From Castellaniella defragrans (GTDB lineage Bacteria; Pseudomonadota; Gammaproteobacteria; Burkholderiales; Burkholderiaceae_B): a DNA stretch of 64,000 bases. The notes under the pieces were generated by a model. It searched no databases. It saw only the letters and a program-made list of their open reading frames with translations, and was not told the origin of the DNA. Location of the stretch: positions 62,001 through 126,000 of the forward strand of contig NZ_JACHIB010000013.1 of NCBI RefSeq assembly GCF_014203015.1, written 5' to 3'. Positions 8,494-19,481 of the stretch are shown here, in pieces (position 1 is the first letter of the stretch; each line of letters starts with the position of its first letter). The position numbers were made by a program, and so were the translations under genes.

Positions 8494-9570
8494 ATGACTT
8501 CTCGCATCGCAGTCCTGCCGGGCGACGGCATCGGCCCCGAAATCGTCGAACAGGCCGTGCGCGTGCTGCGCGCGCTCGACCTGGACCTGGAGCTGGCCGA
8601 GGCGCCCGTGGGCGGCGCCGCCTACGCGGCCAAGGGCCACCCCCTGCCCGAAGACACCCTGGCCCTGGCCAGGCAGTCCGACGCCGTGCTGTTCGGCGCC
8701 GTGGGCGACTGGAAATACGACCACCTGGAACGCGCCCTGCGCCCGGAGCAGGCGGTGCTGGGCCTGCGCAAGGCGCTGGGCCTGTTCGCCAACCTGCGCC
8801 CGGCGATCCTGTACCCGGAACTGGCCAACGCTTCCTCGCTCAAGCCCGAAGTGGTCGCCGGGCTGGACATCCTGATCGTGCGCGAACTCACGGGCGACAT
8901 CTATTTCGGCCAGCCGCGCGGTGTGCGCACGCTGGAGGACGGCCCCTTCGCGGGCGAGCGCCAGGGCTACGACACCATGCACTACGCCGAGACGGAAATC
9001 CGCCGCATCGCCCACGTGGCCTTCCAGGCCGCCGCCAGGCGCCAGGGCCGGCTGTGCAGCGTGGACAAGGCCAACGTGCTGGAGACCTCGCAGTTCTGGC
9101 GCGACATCGTGACCGACGTGGCCCGCGAATACCCCAAGGTCGAACTGTCCCACATGTACGTGGACAACGCCGCGATGCAGCTCGTGCGCGCGCCCAAGGC
9201 CTTCGACGTGGTGGTGACCGGCAACCTGTTCGGCGACATCCTGTCGGACGAGGCCGCCATGCTCACGGGCTCGATCGGCATGCTGCCCTCGGCGTCGCTG
9301 AACGCCAGCCGGCAGGGCCTGTACGAGCCCAGCCACGGTTCGGCGCCGGACATCGCCGGCCAGAACGTCGCCAATCCCCTGGCGACCATCCTGTCGGCGG
9401 CCATGATGCTGCGCTATTCCCTGGACGCGCCCGCCGCCGCCGACCGGATCGAGGCCGCCGTGCAGGCGGTGCTGGCCCAGGGCTTGCGCACGGCCGACAT
9501 CTTCGAGGCCGGCACCACCCGGGTGTCCACCTCGGAAATGGGCGATGCCGTGCTGAAGGCATTAAACTGA
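8494..9570 (+). CDS. leuB: 3-isopropylmalate dehydrogenase
   Basis: NAD-dependent oxidative decarboxylase forming 4-methyl-2-oxopentanoate in leucine synthesis, cytoplasmic. The protein has 358 residues. The N terminus [17 protein letters not shown], the [10 protein letters not shown] stretch and the [19 protein letters not shown] metal/NAD region are diagnostic. It belongs to the leuC-leuD-leuB series and is followed 66 nt later by asd, an order common in Burkholderiales. Confidence 0.98.
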   Translation: MTSRIAVLPGDGIGPEIVEQAVRVLRALDLDLELAEAPVGGAAYAAKGHPLPEDTLALARQSDAVLFGAVGDWKYDHLERALRPEQAVLGLRKALGLFANLRPAILYPELANASSLKPEVVAGLDILIVRELTGDIYFGQPRGVRTLEDGPFAGERQGYDTMHYAETEIRRIAHVAFQAAARRQGRLCSVDKANVLETSQFWRDIVTDVAREYPKVELSHMYVDNAAMQLVRAPKAFDVVVTGNLFGDILSDEAAMLTGSIGMLPSASLNASRQGLYEPSHGSAPDIAGQNVANPLATILSAAMMLRYSLDAPAAADRIEAAVQAVLAQGLRTADIFEAGTTRVSTSEMGDAVLKALN

Positions 9571-9636
9571 AGCGTTAAACTGACGCATTACACTAGGCGT
9601 ATACACACATCCACTTTCACGGTTCAGGCAGGGATT

Positions 9637-10767
9637 ATGGCTCAGGCAGTCGGTTTGGTCGGTTGGCGCGGGATGGTCGGCTCGGTGCTCATGCAACGCA
9701 TGCGCGACGAGAAGGACTTCGATTTGTTTGAACCGGTCTTCTTTTCCACCAGCAACGCGGGCGGCGCGGCGCCGTCGTGGGCGGCGGGCGCGGGCCCCCT
9801 GCAGGACGCGCACGACATCGAGGCCCTGCGCAAGCTGCCGATCATCGTCACCGCCCAGGGCGGCGACTACACCACCGAGGTCTACCCCAGGCTGCGCGCC
9901 GCCGGCTGGAAGGGCCTGTGGATCGACGCCGCCAGCACCCTGCGCATGAAGGACGACGCCATCATCGTCCTCGACCCGGTCAACCGCCCGGTGATCGACG
10001 CCGCCCTGCAGCGCGGCGTACGCGACTTCATCGGCGGCAACTGCACCGTCAGCTGCATGCTGATGGGCCTGGCGGGCCTGTTCAAGGCCGACATGGTCGA
10101 ATGGATGACCTCCATGACCTACCAGGCCGCCTCGGGCGGCGGCGCGCGCCACATGCGCGAGCTGCTGGTCCAGTTCGGCATCCTCAACCGCGCCGTGGCC
10201 GACCAGCTCGCCGACCCGGCCTCGGCCATCCTGGACATCGACCGGGGCGTGCTGCAGGCCCAGCAGGATCCCGGCCTGCCGCGCGAGAACTTCGGCGTGC
10301 CGCTGGGCGGCAGCCTGATTCCCTGGATCGACAAGGACCTGGGCAACGGCGTCTCGCGCGAGGAATGGAAGGGCGGCGCGGAAACCAACAAGATCCTCGG
10401 GCGCGGCCCGGGCTTCGGCACCGATCCGGTGCCGGTCGACGGCCTGTGCGTGCGGATCGGCGCCATGCGCTGCCACAGCCAGGCGCTCACCATCAAGCTG
10501 CGGCGCGACATCCCGCTGGACGAGATCAACGACGCCGTGCGCACCGGCACCGACTGGGCCCGCCTGGTGCCCAACGACCGCGAATCCTCCATGCGGGACC
10601 TGACTCCCGTGGCGGTGACCGGCACGCTGGACATTCCCGTCGGGCGCCTGCGCAAGATGTCCATGGGCCCCGAATACCTCAGCGCCTTCACGGTCGGCGA
10701 CCAGCTGCTCTGGGGCGCCGCCGAACCTCTGCGCCGCATGCTGCGCATTGCCTTGGGTGAACTCTGA
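9637..10767 (+). CDS. asd: aspartate-semialdehyde dehydrogenase
   Basis: NADPH-dependent enzyme making aspartate semialdehyde from aspartyl phosphate for lysine, methionine, threonine and diaminopimelate synthesis. The 376 residues start with [18 protein letters not shown] (nucleotide binding). The catalytic cysteine lies in [13 protein letters not shown], the pattern of the proteobacterial long-form enzymes. Only 2 nt separate its stop from the fimV start, so the two are probably translated from one message. Confidence 0.98.
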   Translation: MAQAVGLVGWRGMVGSVLMQRMRDEKDFDLFEPVFFSTSNAGGAAPSWAAGAGPLQDAHDIEALRKLPIIVTAQGGDYTTEVYPRLRAAGWKGLWIDAASTLRMKDDAIIVLDPVNRPVIDAALQRGVRDFIGGNCTVSCMLMGLAGLFKADMVEWMTSMTYQAASGGGARHMRELLVQFGILNRAVADQLADPASAILDIDRGVLQAQQDPGLPRENFGVPLGGSLIPWIDKDLGNGVSREEWKGGAETNKILGRGPGFGTDPVPVDGLCVRIGAMRCHSQALTIKLRRDIPLDEINDAVRTGTDWARLVPNDRESSMRDLTPVAVTGTLDIPVGRLRKMSMGPEYLSAFTVGDQLLWGAAEPLRRMLRIALGEL

Positions 10768-10769
10768 AC

Positions 10770-12902
10770 ATGAGTGAAAAAGGCCCCCACGCTGCGCCTT
10801 CGGCCGGCCGCGTCCACGCTGCGCTTCCGGCGCGCATCCGCTTCGCGGCCGGCGCGCTGGCGCTGGCTTTCCTGACGGGCGGGGCGGCCCAGGCGGCGAC
10901 TTTCGGGCATGCGCGCCTGGCCTCGGGCGCCGGCGAGCCGCTGCTGATCCTGGTGCCGGTGTCGGGCCTGACGGACGCCGATGTGCAGGCGCTGTCGGCC
11001 CGGCCCGCGCCGGCGGCCGACTGGGCGCAGGCCGGCCTGACGCCGCCGGTGCCCCTGGACAGCCTGTCCGTTTCCGTCGGCGCCGACGTCCGGCCCGATG
11101 GGCGCCGCGTCCTGCGCATCGGCTCCGGGCGGGCCTTCGACGGCACGCTGGCCGACCTGCTGCTGGACGTGCGCACCGCCACCGGCGAACAGCGCTATCA
11201 GGTCTCGCTGGTGGCGCCGGGGCCGGCCCGCGCCGCCGCCCCCGCCGCCGCCGCGGCGCCGGCGGGGCAGGGCGGGGCCTCGGCGACCGCCGTGGGGGCG
11301 GCGCCGCACACCAGCACCCGGCGGGTGCCGGCCGGCGCCATCGCCGTGCGCCGCGGCGACACGATGTTCGCCATCAGCCGCCGCCATGCGGTCGATGGCG
11401 TGACCCTCTACCAATTGATGATGGCGCTGCAGCGCGCCAATCCGCAGGCCTTCATCCACGGCAACGTCAACCTGGTGCGCGCCGGCGCGTCGCTGGCGGT
11501 GCCGGACATCAACGACATGCTGTCGATTTCCGACGCCGAGGCGCGGCGCCAGTTCCAGGTCCAGGCCGCCGCCTTCGCACGGATGCGCGCGCGCCTGGCC
11601 GGCACTGCGGCCGCGGCGGGCGCGGGCCAGGCCTCGGCCGGCGCCGTCTCGCGGGATGAATCGCACGCGCGGGCCGAGCCCGCCGCATCGGCGGGCGACC
11701 GCCTGCGCCTGAGCGAAGCCGGGCGCGGCGGCGCCGATGCGGCGGCCGACGCCCGCGCGGCGCGCGGCCATGCCTTGAAGGACGCCGAATCGCGGGTCGG
11801 CCAGCTCGAAAGCAACGTCCAGAACCTGAACCAGGCGCTCCAGGCCCAGGGCGAGGCCGCGCGCAGCGCCGTCGCCCAGGGAGCCGCGGCCATCGGCCAG
11901 TCGATCCAGGAGGTCGCCAGCGCGATCAGCGAAGCCAGCCAGGAAGCCGCCGCCCAGGCCGACGAAGCGGTTTCGGCGGGCGGCGAAGCCGGGGCTTCCG
12001 GCGCGCCCGGCGCCTCGGGGATCCCGGGCGCCGCCGGTGCGAAAGGGGCTTCCGGTGGGAAGGGAGCTTCCGGTGCCGCGGCCGCGGCGGGGGCTTCAGG
12101 CGCATCGGGCGCCTCGGCTGGGTCCAGGGCCTCGGGTGGATCCAATGTTTCGGGCGCCTCCAATGCCTCCGGGACGCCCGGTTCCGCAGGCGCAGCGGGC
12201 TCGACGGCTGGATCTTCGGGCTCGGTGGGAACTGCCGGGTCTCCGGGTGCGTCAGGCGCTCAAGGCGCTACGCAGGTTCCAGGCGCTGCGGGAGCCCCGG
12301 GCGCCGGGACTGGCGCGGCCGCGGCCGGGACCCAGGCCGCCTCCGGCGCCGCGGAGGCCGGCTCCATGGCTGGCGGCGGAGCCGCTTCCGCCGGCGGTGC
12401 GGCTGCTTCGGGCGCCGGTGCGAATTCGGGCGCCGGTGTGAATTCGGGCGCCGGTGTGAATTCGGGCGCCGGTGCGAATGGCACAGCTGGTGCGGCCGGT
12501 GCGCCTGGATCCCAGGCCGCCGGATCGTCCGCGAACACGGCGGGCGCCTCGGCCACCGGCTCCGCCGTGGCGGGCTCCGGCTCCACAGCCGCAGCAGGCA
12601 CCGGCACGGCCGCCGCGGGATCCGCCGGATCGGCGCCCAACCCGGCCGCCCTGGCGGCCGAGCTGCAGCCCTCCGAGCGTGCCCAGCACCGGGCCTCGTG
12701 GCTGCAAGACCACCTGCTGGGCGTGATGACGGGCCTGCTCGCCCTGATCGTGCTCATCATCGCCTGGCTGCTGCGCCGGGCCAACGCCGCCCGGGACGAG
12801 GCCGACGCCACCCCCCGGGTAACCGAATCCATGGTGCGCGAGCGGATCCAGGACATCGACCTGGATCTCGAACCAGGCGAATCGCGCCCGCCGCGGTCCT
12901 AG
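10770..12902 (+). CDS. fimV: FimV-like polar scaffold protein with collagen-like linker
   Basis: FimV/HubP-type protein: a cell-wall-binding membrane scaffold that organises poles and type IV pilus or flagellar components. Signal peptide to about residue 42, the FimV N-terminal domain to about 150, a LysM domain at about 187-246, a predicted coiled coil around 335-400, then about 220 residues of Gly-X-Y-like GAS/GAP repeats. A single TM segment follows (about 650-667) with a short charged cytoplasmic tail. The tail is very short: the TPR/FimV C-terminal domain of Pseudomonas FimV is absent. The first 20 residues are encoded by DNA resembling an intergenic repeat of this genome. Conserved position between asd and truA supports the name. 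Confidence 0.88.
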   Translation: MSEKGPHAAPSAGRVHAALPARIRFAAGALALAFLTGGAAQAATFGHARLASGAGEPLLILVPVSGLTDADVQALSARPAPAADWAQAGLTPPVPLDSLSVSVGADVRPDGRRVLRIGSGRAFDGTLADLLLDVRTATGEQRYQVSLVAPGPARAAAPAAAAAPAGQGGASATAVGAAPHTSTRRVPAGAIAVRRGDTMFAISRRHAVDGVTLYQLMMALQRANPQAFIHGNVNLVRAGASLAVPDINDMLSISDAEARRQFQVQAAAFARMRARLAGTAAAAGAGQASAGAVSRDESHARAEPAASAGDRLRLSEAGRGGADAAADARAARGHALKDAESRVGQLESNVQNLNQALQAQGEAARSAVAQGAAAIGQSIQEVASAISEASQEAAAQADEAVSAGGEAGASGAPGASGIPGAAGAKGASGGKGASGAAAAAGASGASGASAGSRASGGSNVSGASNASGTPGSAGAAGSTAGSSGSVGTAGSPGASGAQGATQVPGAAGAPGAGTGAAAAGTQAASGAAEAGSMAGGGAASAGGAAASGAGANSGAGVNSGAGVNSGAGANGTAGAAGAPGSQAAGSSANTAGASATGSAVAGSGSTAAAGTGTAAAGSAGSAPNPAALAAELQPSERAQHRASWLQDHLLGVMTGLLALIVLIIAWLLRRANAARDEADATPRVTESMVRERIQDIDLDLEPGESRPPRS
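12407..12478 (+). repeat. 18-bp tandem repeat inside fimV
   Basis: Four head-to-tail copies of an 18-bp unit beginning TTCGGGCGCCGGTG (12407, 12425, 12443, 12461). They differ only at one C/T position and encode the six-residue unit SGAG(A/V)N. Near-perfect identity suggests recent slippage expansion in the linker. Confidence 0.9.
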
Positions 12903-12908
12903 CCGGAC

Positions 12909-12941
12909 GCGGACGGGCGGCCCTGCCGGCCTTCCGTCCGC
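12909..12941 (+). other. stem-loop after fimV
   Basis: Arms GCGGACGG (12909-12916) and CCGTCCGC (12934-12941) pair perfectly around a 17-nt GC-rich interior. It begins 7 nt after the fimV stop and ends 37 nt before truA. No U-run follows; a Rho-linked or stabilising role is possible. Confidence 0.4.
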
Positions 12942-12978
12942 TCCGGCGCCCCGTGCGCACACCGGAAACCGAACCTCG

Positions 12979-13812
12979 ATGGGACGCATCGCGCTCGGCT
13001 TGAGCTACGACGGCCGGGGCTGGCAGGGCTGGCAGACCCAGCCCGGCGGCCGGACCCTGCAGGACGCCCTGGAGTCGGCGCTGCGCCGCTTCCTGGCGGC
13101 GCCCGCCGTGGCCACCGTGTGCGCCGGCCGCACCGACGCCGGCGTGCACGCGCTGCAGCAGGTCGTGCACCTGGACACCGGGGCGGTGCGGCGCGACGAA
13201 TCCTGGGTGCGCGGGCTGAACGCCCTGCTGCCGGATACCGTGGCCGTGCAGTGGGCCCGCGCCGTCCCCGAGAGCTTCCACGCCCGCTTCGACGCCCGGG
13301 CGCGAACCTACTTCTACGTGCTGCGCAGCGCCCCGGTGCGCTCTCCCATCCTGCATGGCCGGGTCGGCTGGGTGCACGACCGGCTCGACGACGACGCCAT
13401 GCGCGCCGCCGCGGCGCTGCTCGTGGGCGAACACGATTTCAGCGCCTTCCGCTCGTCCGAATGCCAGGCGGCCAGCCCGGTGCGCACCCTGCAGGCGCTG
13501 GAGATCGTGCGCAATGGGGATTTCCTGGTGTTCGAGTTCCGCGCCAACGCCTTCCTGCACCACATGGTGCGCAACCTGATGGGCGTGCTGGTGATGGTGG
13601 GGCGGGGCCGGCGCCCGCCCGGGTGGGCGGCGGAACTGTTGCTCGAGCGCGACCGGCGGCGCGCCGCGCCCACCTTCATGCCCGACGGCCTGTACCTGGC
13701 GCACGCCGCTTATCCGGATGCGGACCTGCCGCAGCGCACGGCCCGCGAGGCCCTGCGCCATCACCTGGGAGGGCTGGATGCCTCTTCGGGTACGGCTGGC
13801 CCTCAGCCGTAG
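12979..13812 (+). CDS. truA: tRNA pseudouridine(38-40) synthase
   Basis: Modifies uridines 38-40 in the anticodon arm of tRNAs. The 277-residue protein has the catalytic aspartate in [15 protein letters not shown] and the family segments [13 protein letters not shown] and [16 protein letters not shown]. It begins [17 protein letters not shown], as expected. The order fimV-truA is conserved in the lineage. In related genomes trpF usually comes next; here a reverse-oriented intergenic repeat and a TRAP transporter intervene. Confidence 0.97.
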   Translation: MGRIALGLSYDGRGWQGWQTQPGGRTLQDALESALRRFLAAPAVATVCAGRTDAGVHALQQVVHLDTGAVRRDESWVRGLNALLPDTVAVQWARAVPESFHARFDARARTYFYVLRSAPVRSPILHGRVGWVHDRLDDDAMRAAAALLVGEHDFSAFRSSECQAASPVRTLQALEIVRNGDFLVFEFRANAFLHHMVRNLMGVLVMVGRGRRPPGWAAELLLERDRRRAAPTFMPDGLYLAHAAYPDADLPQRTAREALRHHLGGLDASSGTAGPQP

Positions 13813-13995
13813 CAGCCCTCCGCCTCGCGGCCTGTACCCACCTCGCGGCCTGTACCCACCTCGCGGCCTGCAAGCCGCTCCGATTCGGTAGGCGTGGACC
13901 AGTCCGCAGGGACTGCTCCACGTCCCACCTCATCCGCTCCGATTCGTCTGGCATGGGGCAGTCCGTAGGGGACTGCCCTATGTCCCGCCTCATCC
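13811..13995 (-). repeat. intergenic hairpin-palindrome element, two fused reverse copies
   Basis: Read on the minus strand, copy A starts GGATGAG at 13995, has a stem GGGCAGTCC/GGACTGCCC (13978-13956), and is cut after GAATCGGAGCGG. It runs directly into copy B (ATGAGG near 13935), with a 12-bp stem GTGGACCAGTCC/GGACTGCTCCAC (13894-13921, plus-strand, one mismatch) and palindrome GCGGCTTGCAAGCCGC. After that an 18-bp GAGGTGGGTACAGGCCGC unit is repeated toward truA. It fills most of the gap before the TRAP genes. Confidence 0.8.
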
Positions 13996-14091
13996 CGAGG
14001 CGGCATGTTTGATGCTTCGTATAGAATTGAGCGATTTGATTGCGGACGGCGCAAGCCCGCGCCGTTCCATTTCCTGTTTCATGGAAGCACG

Positions 14092-14706
14092 ATGAAACTT
14101 CTCCTGACGATCTCCCGATGGATCGACGCTTTGAACACGGTCGTCGGCCGGGCCGTGACCTGGCTCGTGCTGGTGGTGGCCGTGGTCAGCGCCGGCAACG
14201 CCGTGGCGCGCAAGCTGTTCAGCCTCGGGTCCAACGCCTGGCTGGAATTGCAGTGGTACCTGTTCGGGGCCATCTTCCTGCTGGCGGCGGGCTACACCTT
14301 CCTGCGCAACGAACACGTGCGGGTGGACGTCCTGTCGCAGAAGCTGCCCGAGCGCGCCCAGGTCGGCATCGAGATCTTCGGCGTGCTGTTCTTCCTGCTG
14401 CCGGCGGCCTGCCTGGTGTTCTGGCTGTCGATCCCGTTCTTCTGGGAATCCTGGATCACCCATGAGCTGTCCTCGAACACCGAGGGCCTGATCCGCTGGC
14501 CGGCCAAGCTCCTGATCCCGGTCGGCTTCGCCCTGCTGATCCTGGCGGGGCTGTCGCACCTGGTCAAGTGCATCGGCTTTTTGCGCGGCCAGTGTCCCAA
14601 TCCGATGCAGGTCTCCAGCGGCAAGAGCGACGAGGAAGCGCTGGTGGAAGACATCCTGGCGGCCCAGCGGCAGGCCGGCCTCGAACAACAAGAGCAGGGA
14701 CGCTGA
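14092..14706 (+). CDS. TRAP transporter small membrane subunit (DctQ family)
   Basis: Four-helix membrane subunit of a tripartite ATP-independent periplasmic transporter, which takes up organic acids using an ion gradient. The 204-residue protein has hydrophobic segments near residues 20-40, 60-75, 100-120 and 145-165, and the family-type stretch LELQWYLFGAIFLLAAGYTF. I chose ATG 14092 because GGAAG precedes it and the N terminus MKLLLTISRWIDALN is typical; an in-frame ATG at 14005 would add 29 atypical residues. It is 2 nt from the large subunit. No periplasmic binding partner (DctP/TAXI) is in the window. Confidence 0.92.
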   Translation: MKLLLTISRWIDALNTVVGRAVTWLVLVVAVVSAGNAVARKLFSLGSNAWLELQWYLFGAIFLLAAGYTFLRNEHVRVDVLSQKLPERAQVGIEIFGVLFFLLPAACLVFWLSIPFFWESWITHELSSNTEGLIRWPAKLLIPVGFALLILAGLSHLVKCIGFLRGQCPNPMQVSSGKSDEEALVEDILAAQRQAGLEQQEQGR

Positions 14707-14708
14707 GC

Positions 14709-16372
<1,664 letters not shown>

Positions 16373-16376
<4 letters not shown>

Positions 16377-17107
16377 GCGCGCCGGCCGCCTCGCCGGACG
16401 GCGCGGAGCCCGCCTCCGTGCTCGCGCCCATGTCCCTGGCCGGGCCGCGCCGCACGCGCGTCAAGATCTGCGGGCTGACCCGGCCGCAGGACCTGGACGC
16501 GGCCGTGGCCGCGGGCGCCGACGCCATCGGCCTGGTCTTCTATCCGCCCAGCCGCCGCTGCCTCGCGCCGGACCGGGCCGCCGCGCTGCGCGCCCGGGTG
16601 CCGGCCTTCGTTGGCGTCACGGCCCTGTTCGTCAATCCCGAAGCCGATGCGGTGCGCCGGGTGATCGAGACCGTGCGCCCCGACCTGCTGCAATTCCATG
16701 GCGAGGAATCGCCCGGCTTCTGCACCGGCTTCGGCGTGCGCCACGTCAAGGCCTTCCGCGCGGGAGCGCCCGGGCTGGACTCGCCGGCCGCGCTGGCGCG
16801 GGCCTGCGCGGCCCACGGCGAGGCGGCCGGCTGGCTGTTCGACAGCTACAGCGCCGGCTACGGCGGCAGCGGCGGCGGTTTCGACACCGCGCTGCTGGCC
16901 GATGTCCCGCGCGGCCCCGGCACGCCGGCCCTGATCCTGTCGGGCGGCCTGAAGGCGGAAACGGTCGGCGGGCAGATCGCCGCCCTGGCGCCCTACGCCG
17001 TGGACGTCAGCAGCGGGGTGGAATCGGCGCCCGGAATCAAGGACGCGGCGCGCATCCAGGCCTTCATGCGGGCGGTGCGCGCCGCCGACGCCCGGCGCGA
17101 CGCCTGA
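16373..17107 (+). CDS. trpF: phosphoribosylanthranilate isomerase
   Basis: Third enzyme of tryptophan synthesis from anthranilate, converting phosphoribosylanthranilate to CdRP. The TIM-barrel signatures VKICGLT (residues 30-36; Cys33 is the general base), LQFHGEESP and DSYSAGYGGSGGGFD (acid Asp and phosphate loop) are present. A 28-residue Ala/Pro-rich extension precedes the barrel; ATG 16430 would remove most of it, but ATG 16373 overlaps dctM as ATGA. Neither trpB nor trpA follows, although they do in most relatives. The stop codon falls inside a 16-bp tandem repeat. Confidence 0.96.
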
Positions 17108-17213
17108 GCCGCACGCCGCCTGAGCCGTGCGGCACCCGAACCGTGCGACACCCGAACCGTGCGACACCCGGGCCGCGAGCCGCGCGAGACCTGAGCCGCG
17201 CACCGCCCGAACG
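17102..17213. repeat. 16-bp tandem repeat at the trpF 3' end
   Basis: Units start about 17102, 17118, 17134, 17150 and 17166. The unit ACCCGAACCGTGCGAC occurs twice without change (17134-17165), flanked by copies of the form GCCTGAGCCG. Degenerate units continue to about 17213. The trpF stop is in the first unit. Confidence 0.8.
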
Positions 17214-17506
17214 GCATTCCGCGCGCGATGCGCGGCTGCGCCCCGTGGCATCAATCGCCGGACGGGGCGGGGCTTTGATGGCGCGGAGAGAGGACGTCCG
17301 GTGTTTATTGAACTTTGATTCCGTTTTTCTCCACCTTATTGGCATTTGATGCTTCGATCGCCGCGCCATTTCGCGTCCAAGCTACAATAATTGCCGCCGC
17401 AGGGATATCCCCTGCAGAAAATATTGGTGCCGGCGGGTAGACTGGACGCCGCATTGCCCGATCCGGACACGACCCGGCATCGTTCCCCATTCAAAGGAGT
17501 TCCTTC
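17214..17506 (+). promoter_or_regulatory. promoter and leader region of the ABC uptake operon
   Basis: Gene-free, and its middle is more AT-rich than the surroundings. A -10-like TACAAT lies at 17383-17388 with no good -35. A short hairpin GCAGGG/CCCTGC spans 17399-17415. AAAGGAG ends about 7 nt before the start codon of the binding protein, a strong ribosome site. I see no tryptophan-codon leader peptide and no recognisable riboswitch. Confidence 0.45.
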
Positions 17507-18475
17507 ATGAAGCTGCATTCCGTCCTTCGCTCGCTCGCCGGCGCCGCCGCCGTGGCGGGCGCGCTGGCCGCCGCGCCGGCCCAGGCGCAATCCGTGGCGG
17601 TCACCTCCATCGTCGAGCATCCCGCCCTCGATGCCGTGAAGGACGGCGTGCACGAAGCCCTGGCCGCCGCCGGCTACACCGAGGCCAAGGGCCTGAAATG
17701 GCAATTCCAGACGGCCCAGGGCAATACCGCCATCGCCGCCCAGATCGCCCGCAAGTTCGTGGGCGACAAGCCCGACGTGATCGTCGCCATCGCCACGCCC
17801 TCGGCCCAGGCCGTGGTCGCCGCCACCAAGACCATTCCGGTGGTCTATTCCGCCGTCACCGATCCGGTGGCCGCGCAGTTGGTGCCGGGCTGGGAAGCCT
17901 CGGGCACCAACGTCACCGGCGTGTCCGACGCCCTGTCGCTGGAAAAGCAGGTCGATCTGATCAAGAAGGTCGTGCCCGGCGCCAAGAAGGTCGGCATGGT
18001 CTACAACCCCGGCGAGGCCAATTCCGTGGTCGTGGTGAAACGCCTGCGCGAACTGCTGCCGCAGTCGGGCATGAGCCTGGTGGAAGCCACCGCCGCCCGC
18101 ACCGTGGACGTGGGCGCCGCCGCCCGCAGCCTGGTGGGCAAGGTCGACGTGATCTACACCAATACCGACAACAACGTGGTCTCGGCCTACGAATCGCTGG
18201 TCAAGGTCGGCAATTCCGCCAAGATCCCCCTGGTGGCTTCCGACACCGACAGCGTCAAGCGCGGCGCCATCGCCGCCCTGGGCGTGAACTACCACGACCT
18301 GGGCGTGCAGACCGGCAAGCTCGTGGTGCGCATCCTGAAGGGCGAGAAGCCCGGCGCCATCGCTTCCGAGACCAGCTCCAAGCTCGAACTCTACGTCAAC
18401 CCCGGCGCGGCGGCCCAGCAGGGCGCGACCCTGTCCGACGCCCTGATCAAGTCGGCCGCCCAGGTCGTCAAGTAA
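17507..18475 (+). CDS. ABC transporter substrate-binding protein, TrpX/COG2984 family
   Basis: Periplasmic binding protein of 322 residues with a Sec signal peptide ending in APAQAQ (about residue 28). Segments such as TSIVEHPALDAVKDGV near the N terminus and IPVVYSAVTDPVAAQLV belong to the ABC_sub_bind family (PF04392). Characterised members bind tryptophan or tyrosine in Gram-positive bacteria, but other ligands are likely in proteobacteria. It is followed by its permease and ATPase genes. Closeness to trpF and aroC makes an aromatic amino acid or precursor plausible; this is inference only. Confidence 0.9.
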   Translation: MKLHSVLRSLAGAAAVAGALAAAPAQAQSVAVTSIVEHPALDAVKDGVHEALAAAGYTEAKGLKWQFQTAQGNTAIAAQIARKFVGDKPDVIVAIATPSAQAVVAATKTIPVVYSAVTDPVAAQLVPGWEASGTNVTGVSDALSLEKQVDLIKKVVPGAKKVGMVYNPGEANSVVVVKRLRELLPQSGMSLVEATAARTVDVGAAARSLVGKVDVIYTNTDNNVVSAYESLVKVGNSAKIPLVASDTDSVKRGAIAALGVNYHDLGVQTGKLVVRILKGEKPGAIASETSSKLELYVNPGAAAQQGATLSDALIKSAAQVVK

Positions 18476-18496
18476 ATCCCCGCGCGTTTCGCATCC

Positions 18497-18520
18497 CCGG
18501 GCCGCCTCCAGGCGGCCCGG
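18497..18520 (+). other. stem-loop between binding protein and permease genes
   Basis: A perfect 10-bp stem CCGGGCCGCC/GGCGGCCCGG with loop TCCA lies 21 nt after the binding-protein stop. Such stable hairpins commonly stop 3' decay and raise binding-protein mRNA above the downstream genes. The following bases are not a U-run. Confidence 0.6.
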
Positions 18521-18566
18521 CTGTCATGGCGGCTTCCCCGCGGCCGCATCCAGAGATTTTCATTCC

Positions 18567-19454
18567 ATGTCCATCTATTCCATGTGGGGTGCCTTCGAGA
18601 TCGGGCTGATATTCGGCCTGGTCGCGTTGGGCGTCCTCATTTCCTTCCGCGTGCTGAACTTCCCCGACCTGACGGTGGACGGCAGCTTTCCGCTGGGCGG
18701 CGCGACGGCCGCCATCCTGATCCATCACGGCACGGATCCCTTCCTGGCGACCGGCGCCGCCACCCTGGCCGCCGGCTTCGCCGGCATGGTGACGGGCTGG
18801 CTCAACGTCCGGCTGAAGATCATGGACCTGCTCGCCAGCATCCTGATGATGATCGCCCTGTATTCGATCAACCTGCGCGTCATGGACGCGCCCAACGTGC
18901 CGCTGATCACCGACCCCACCGTGTTCACCGTGCTGCAGCCGGAGGGCATCGAGGACTACGTCGCGCGCCCGCTCATCCTGCTGGCGCTGGTGGTGATCGT
19001 CAAGCTGCTGCTGGACTGGTTCTTCGCCACCCAGGTGGGCCTGGCGATGCGCTCGACCGGCTCGAACCCGCGCATGGCGCGGGCCCAGGGCATCCGCACC
19101 GGCAACATGGTCCTGCTGGGCATGGCGATCTCCAACGCCCTGTGTGGCCTGGGCGGCGCGCTGTTCGCCCAGTCGCAGGGCGGGGCGGACATCTCCATGG
19201 GCATCGGCACCATCGTCATCGGCCTGGCCGCCGTCATCATCGGCGAGTCCATCCTGCCCAGCCGTCGCCTGATGGTGGCGACGCTGGCCGTGGTGGTCGG
19301 TGCCGTGCTCTATCGCTTCTTCATCGCGCTGGCGCTGAACGCGGATTTCGTGGGCCTGAAGGCCCAGGACCTGAACCTGGTCACGGCCGTGCTGGTCACG
19401 ATCGCGCTGGTGATCCCGCTCGCCAAGCAGCGTTTCCGCAAAAAGAAGGCCTAG
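18567..19454 (+). CDS. ABC transporter permease (COG4120 family)
   Basis: Integral membrane component of the same uptake system, 295 residues with about eight or nine hydrophobic segments. It belongs to the branched-chain/ribose permease superfamily (GALFAQSQGGADISMGIG and ISFRVLNFPDLTVDGSFPLG are typical of this branch). It lies between the binding protein and the ATPase on one strand, with gaps of 91 and 27 nt. Confidence 0.9.
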   Translation: MSIYSMWGAFEIGLIFGLVALGVLISFRVLNFPDLTVDGSFPLGGATAAILIHHGTDPFLATGAATLAAGFAGMVTGWLNVRLKIMDLLASILMMIALYSINLRVMDAPNVPLITDPTVFTVLQPEGIEDYVARPLILLALVVIVKLLLDWFFATQVGLAMRSTGSNPRMARAQGIRTGNMVLLGMAISNALCGLGGALFAQSQGGADISMGIGTIVIGLAAVIIGESILPSRRLMVATLAVVVGAVLYRFFIALALNADFVGLKAQDLNLVTAVLVTIALVIPLAKQRFRKKKA

Positions 19455-19481
19455 GGCCTGTCCATACAAAGAGGCCCCGCC

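Noticed and set aside
14005..14091. Upstream start for the TRAP small subunit adding 29 residues
   Set aside because: The extension is not hydrophobic or family-like. ATG 14092 has a ribosome site and the usual N terminus.
17214..17506. T-box or tryptophan riboswitch upstream of the TrpX-type operon
   Set aside because: No T-box sequence or terminator/antiterminator pair is visible, and T-boxes are not expected in betaproteobacteria.
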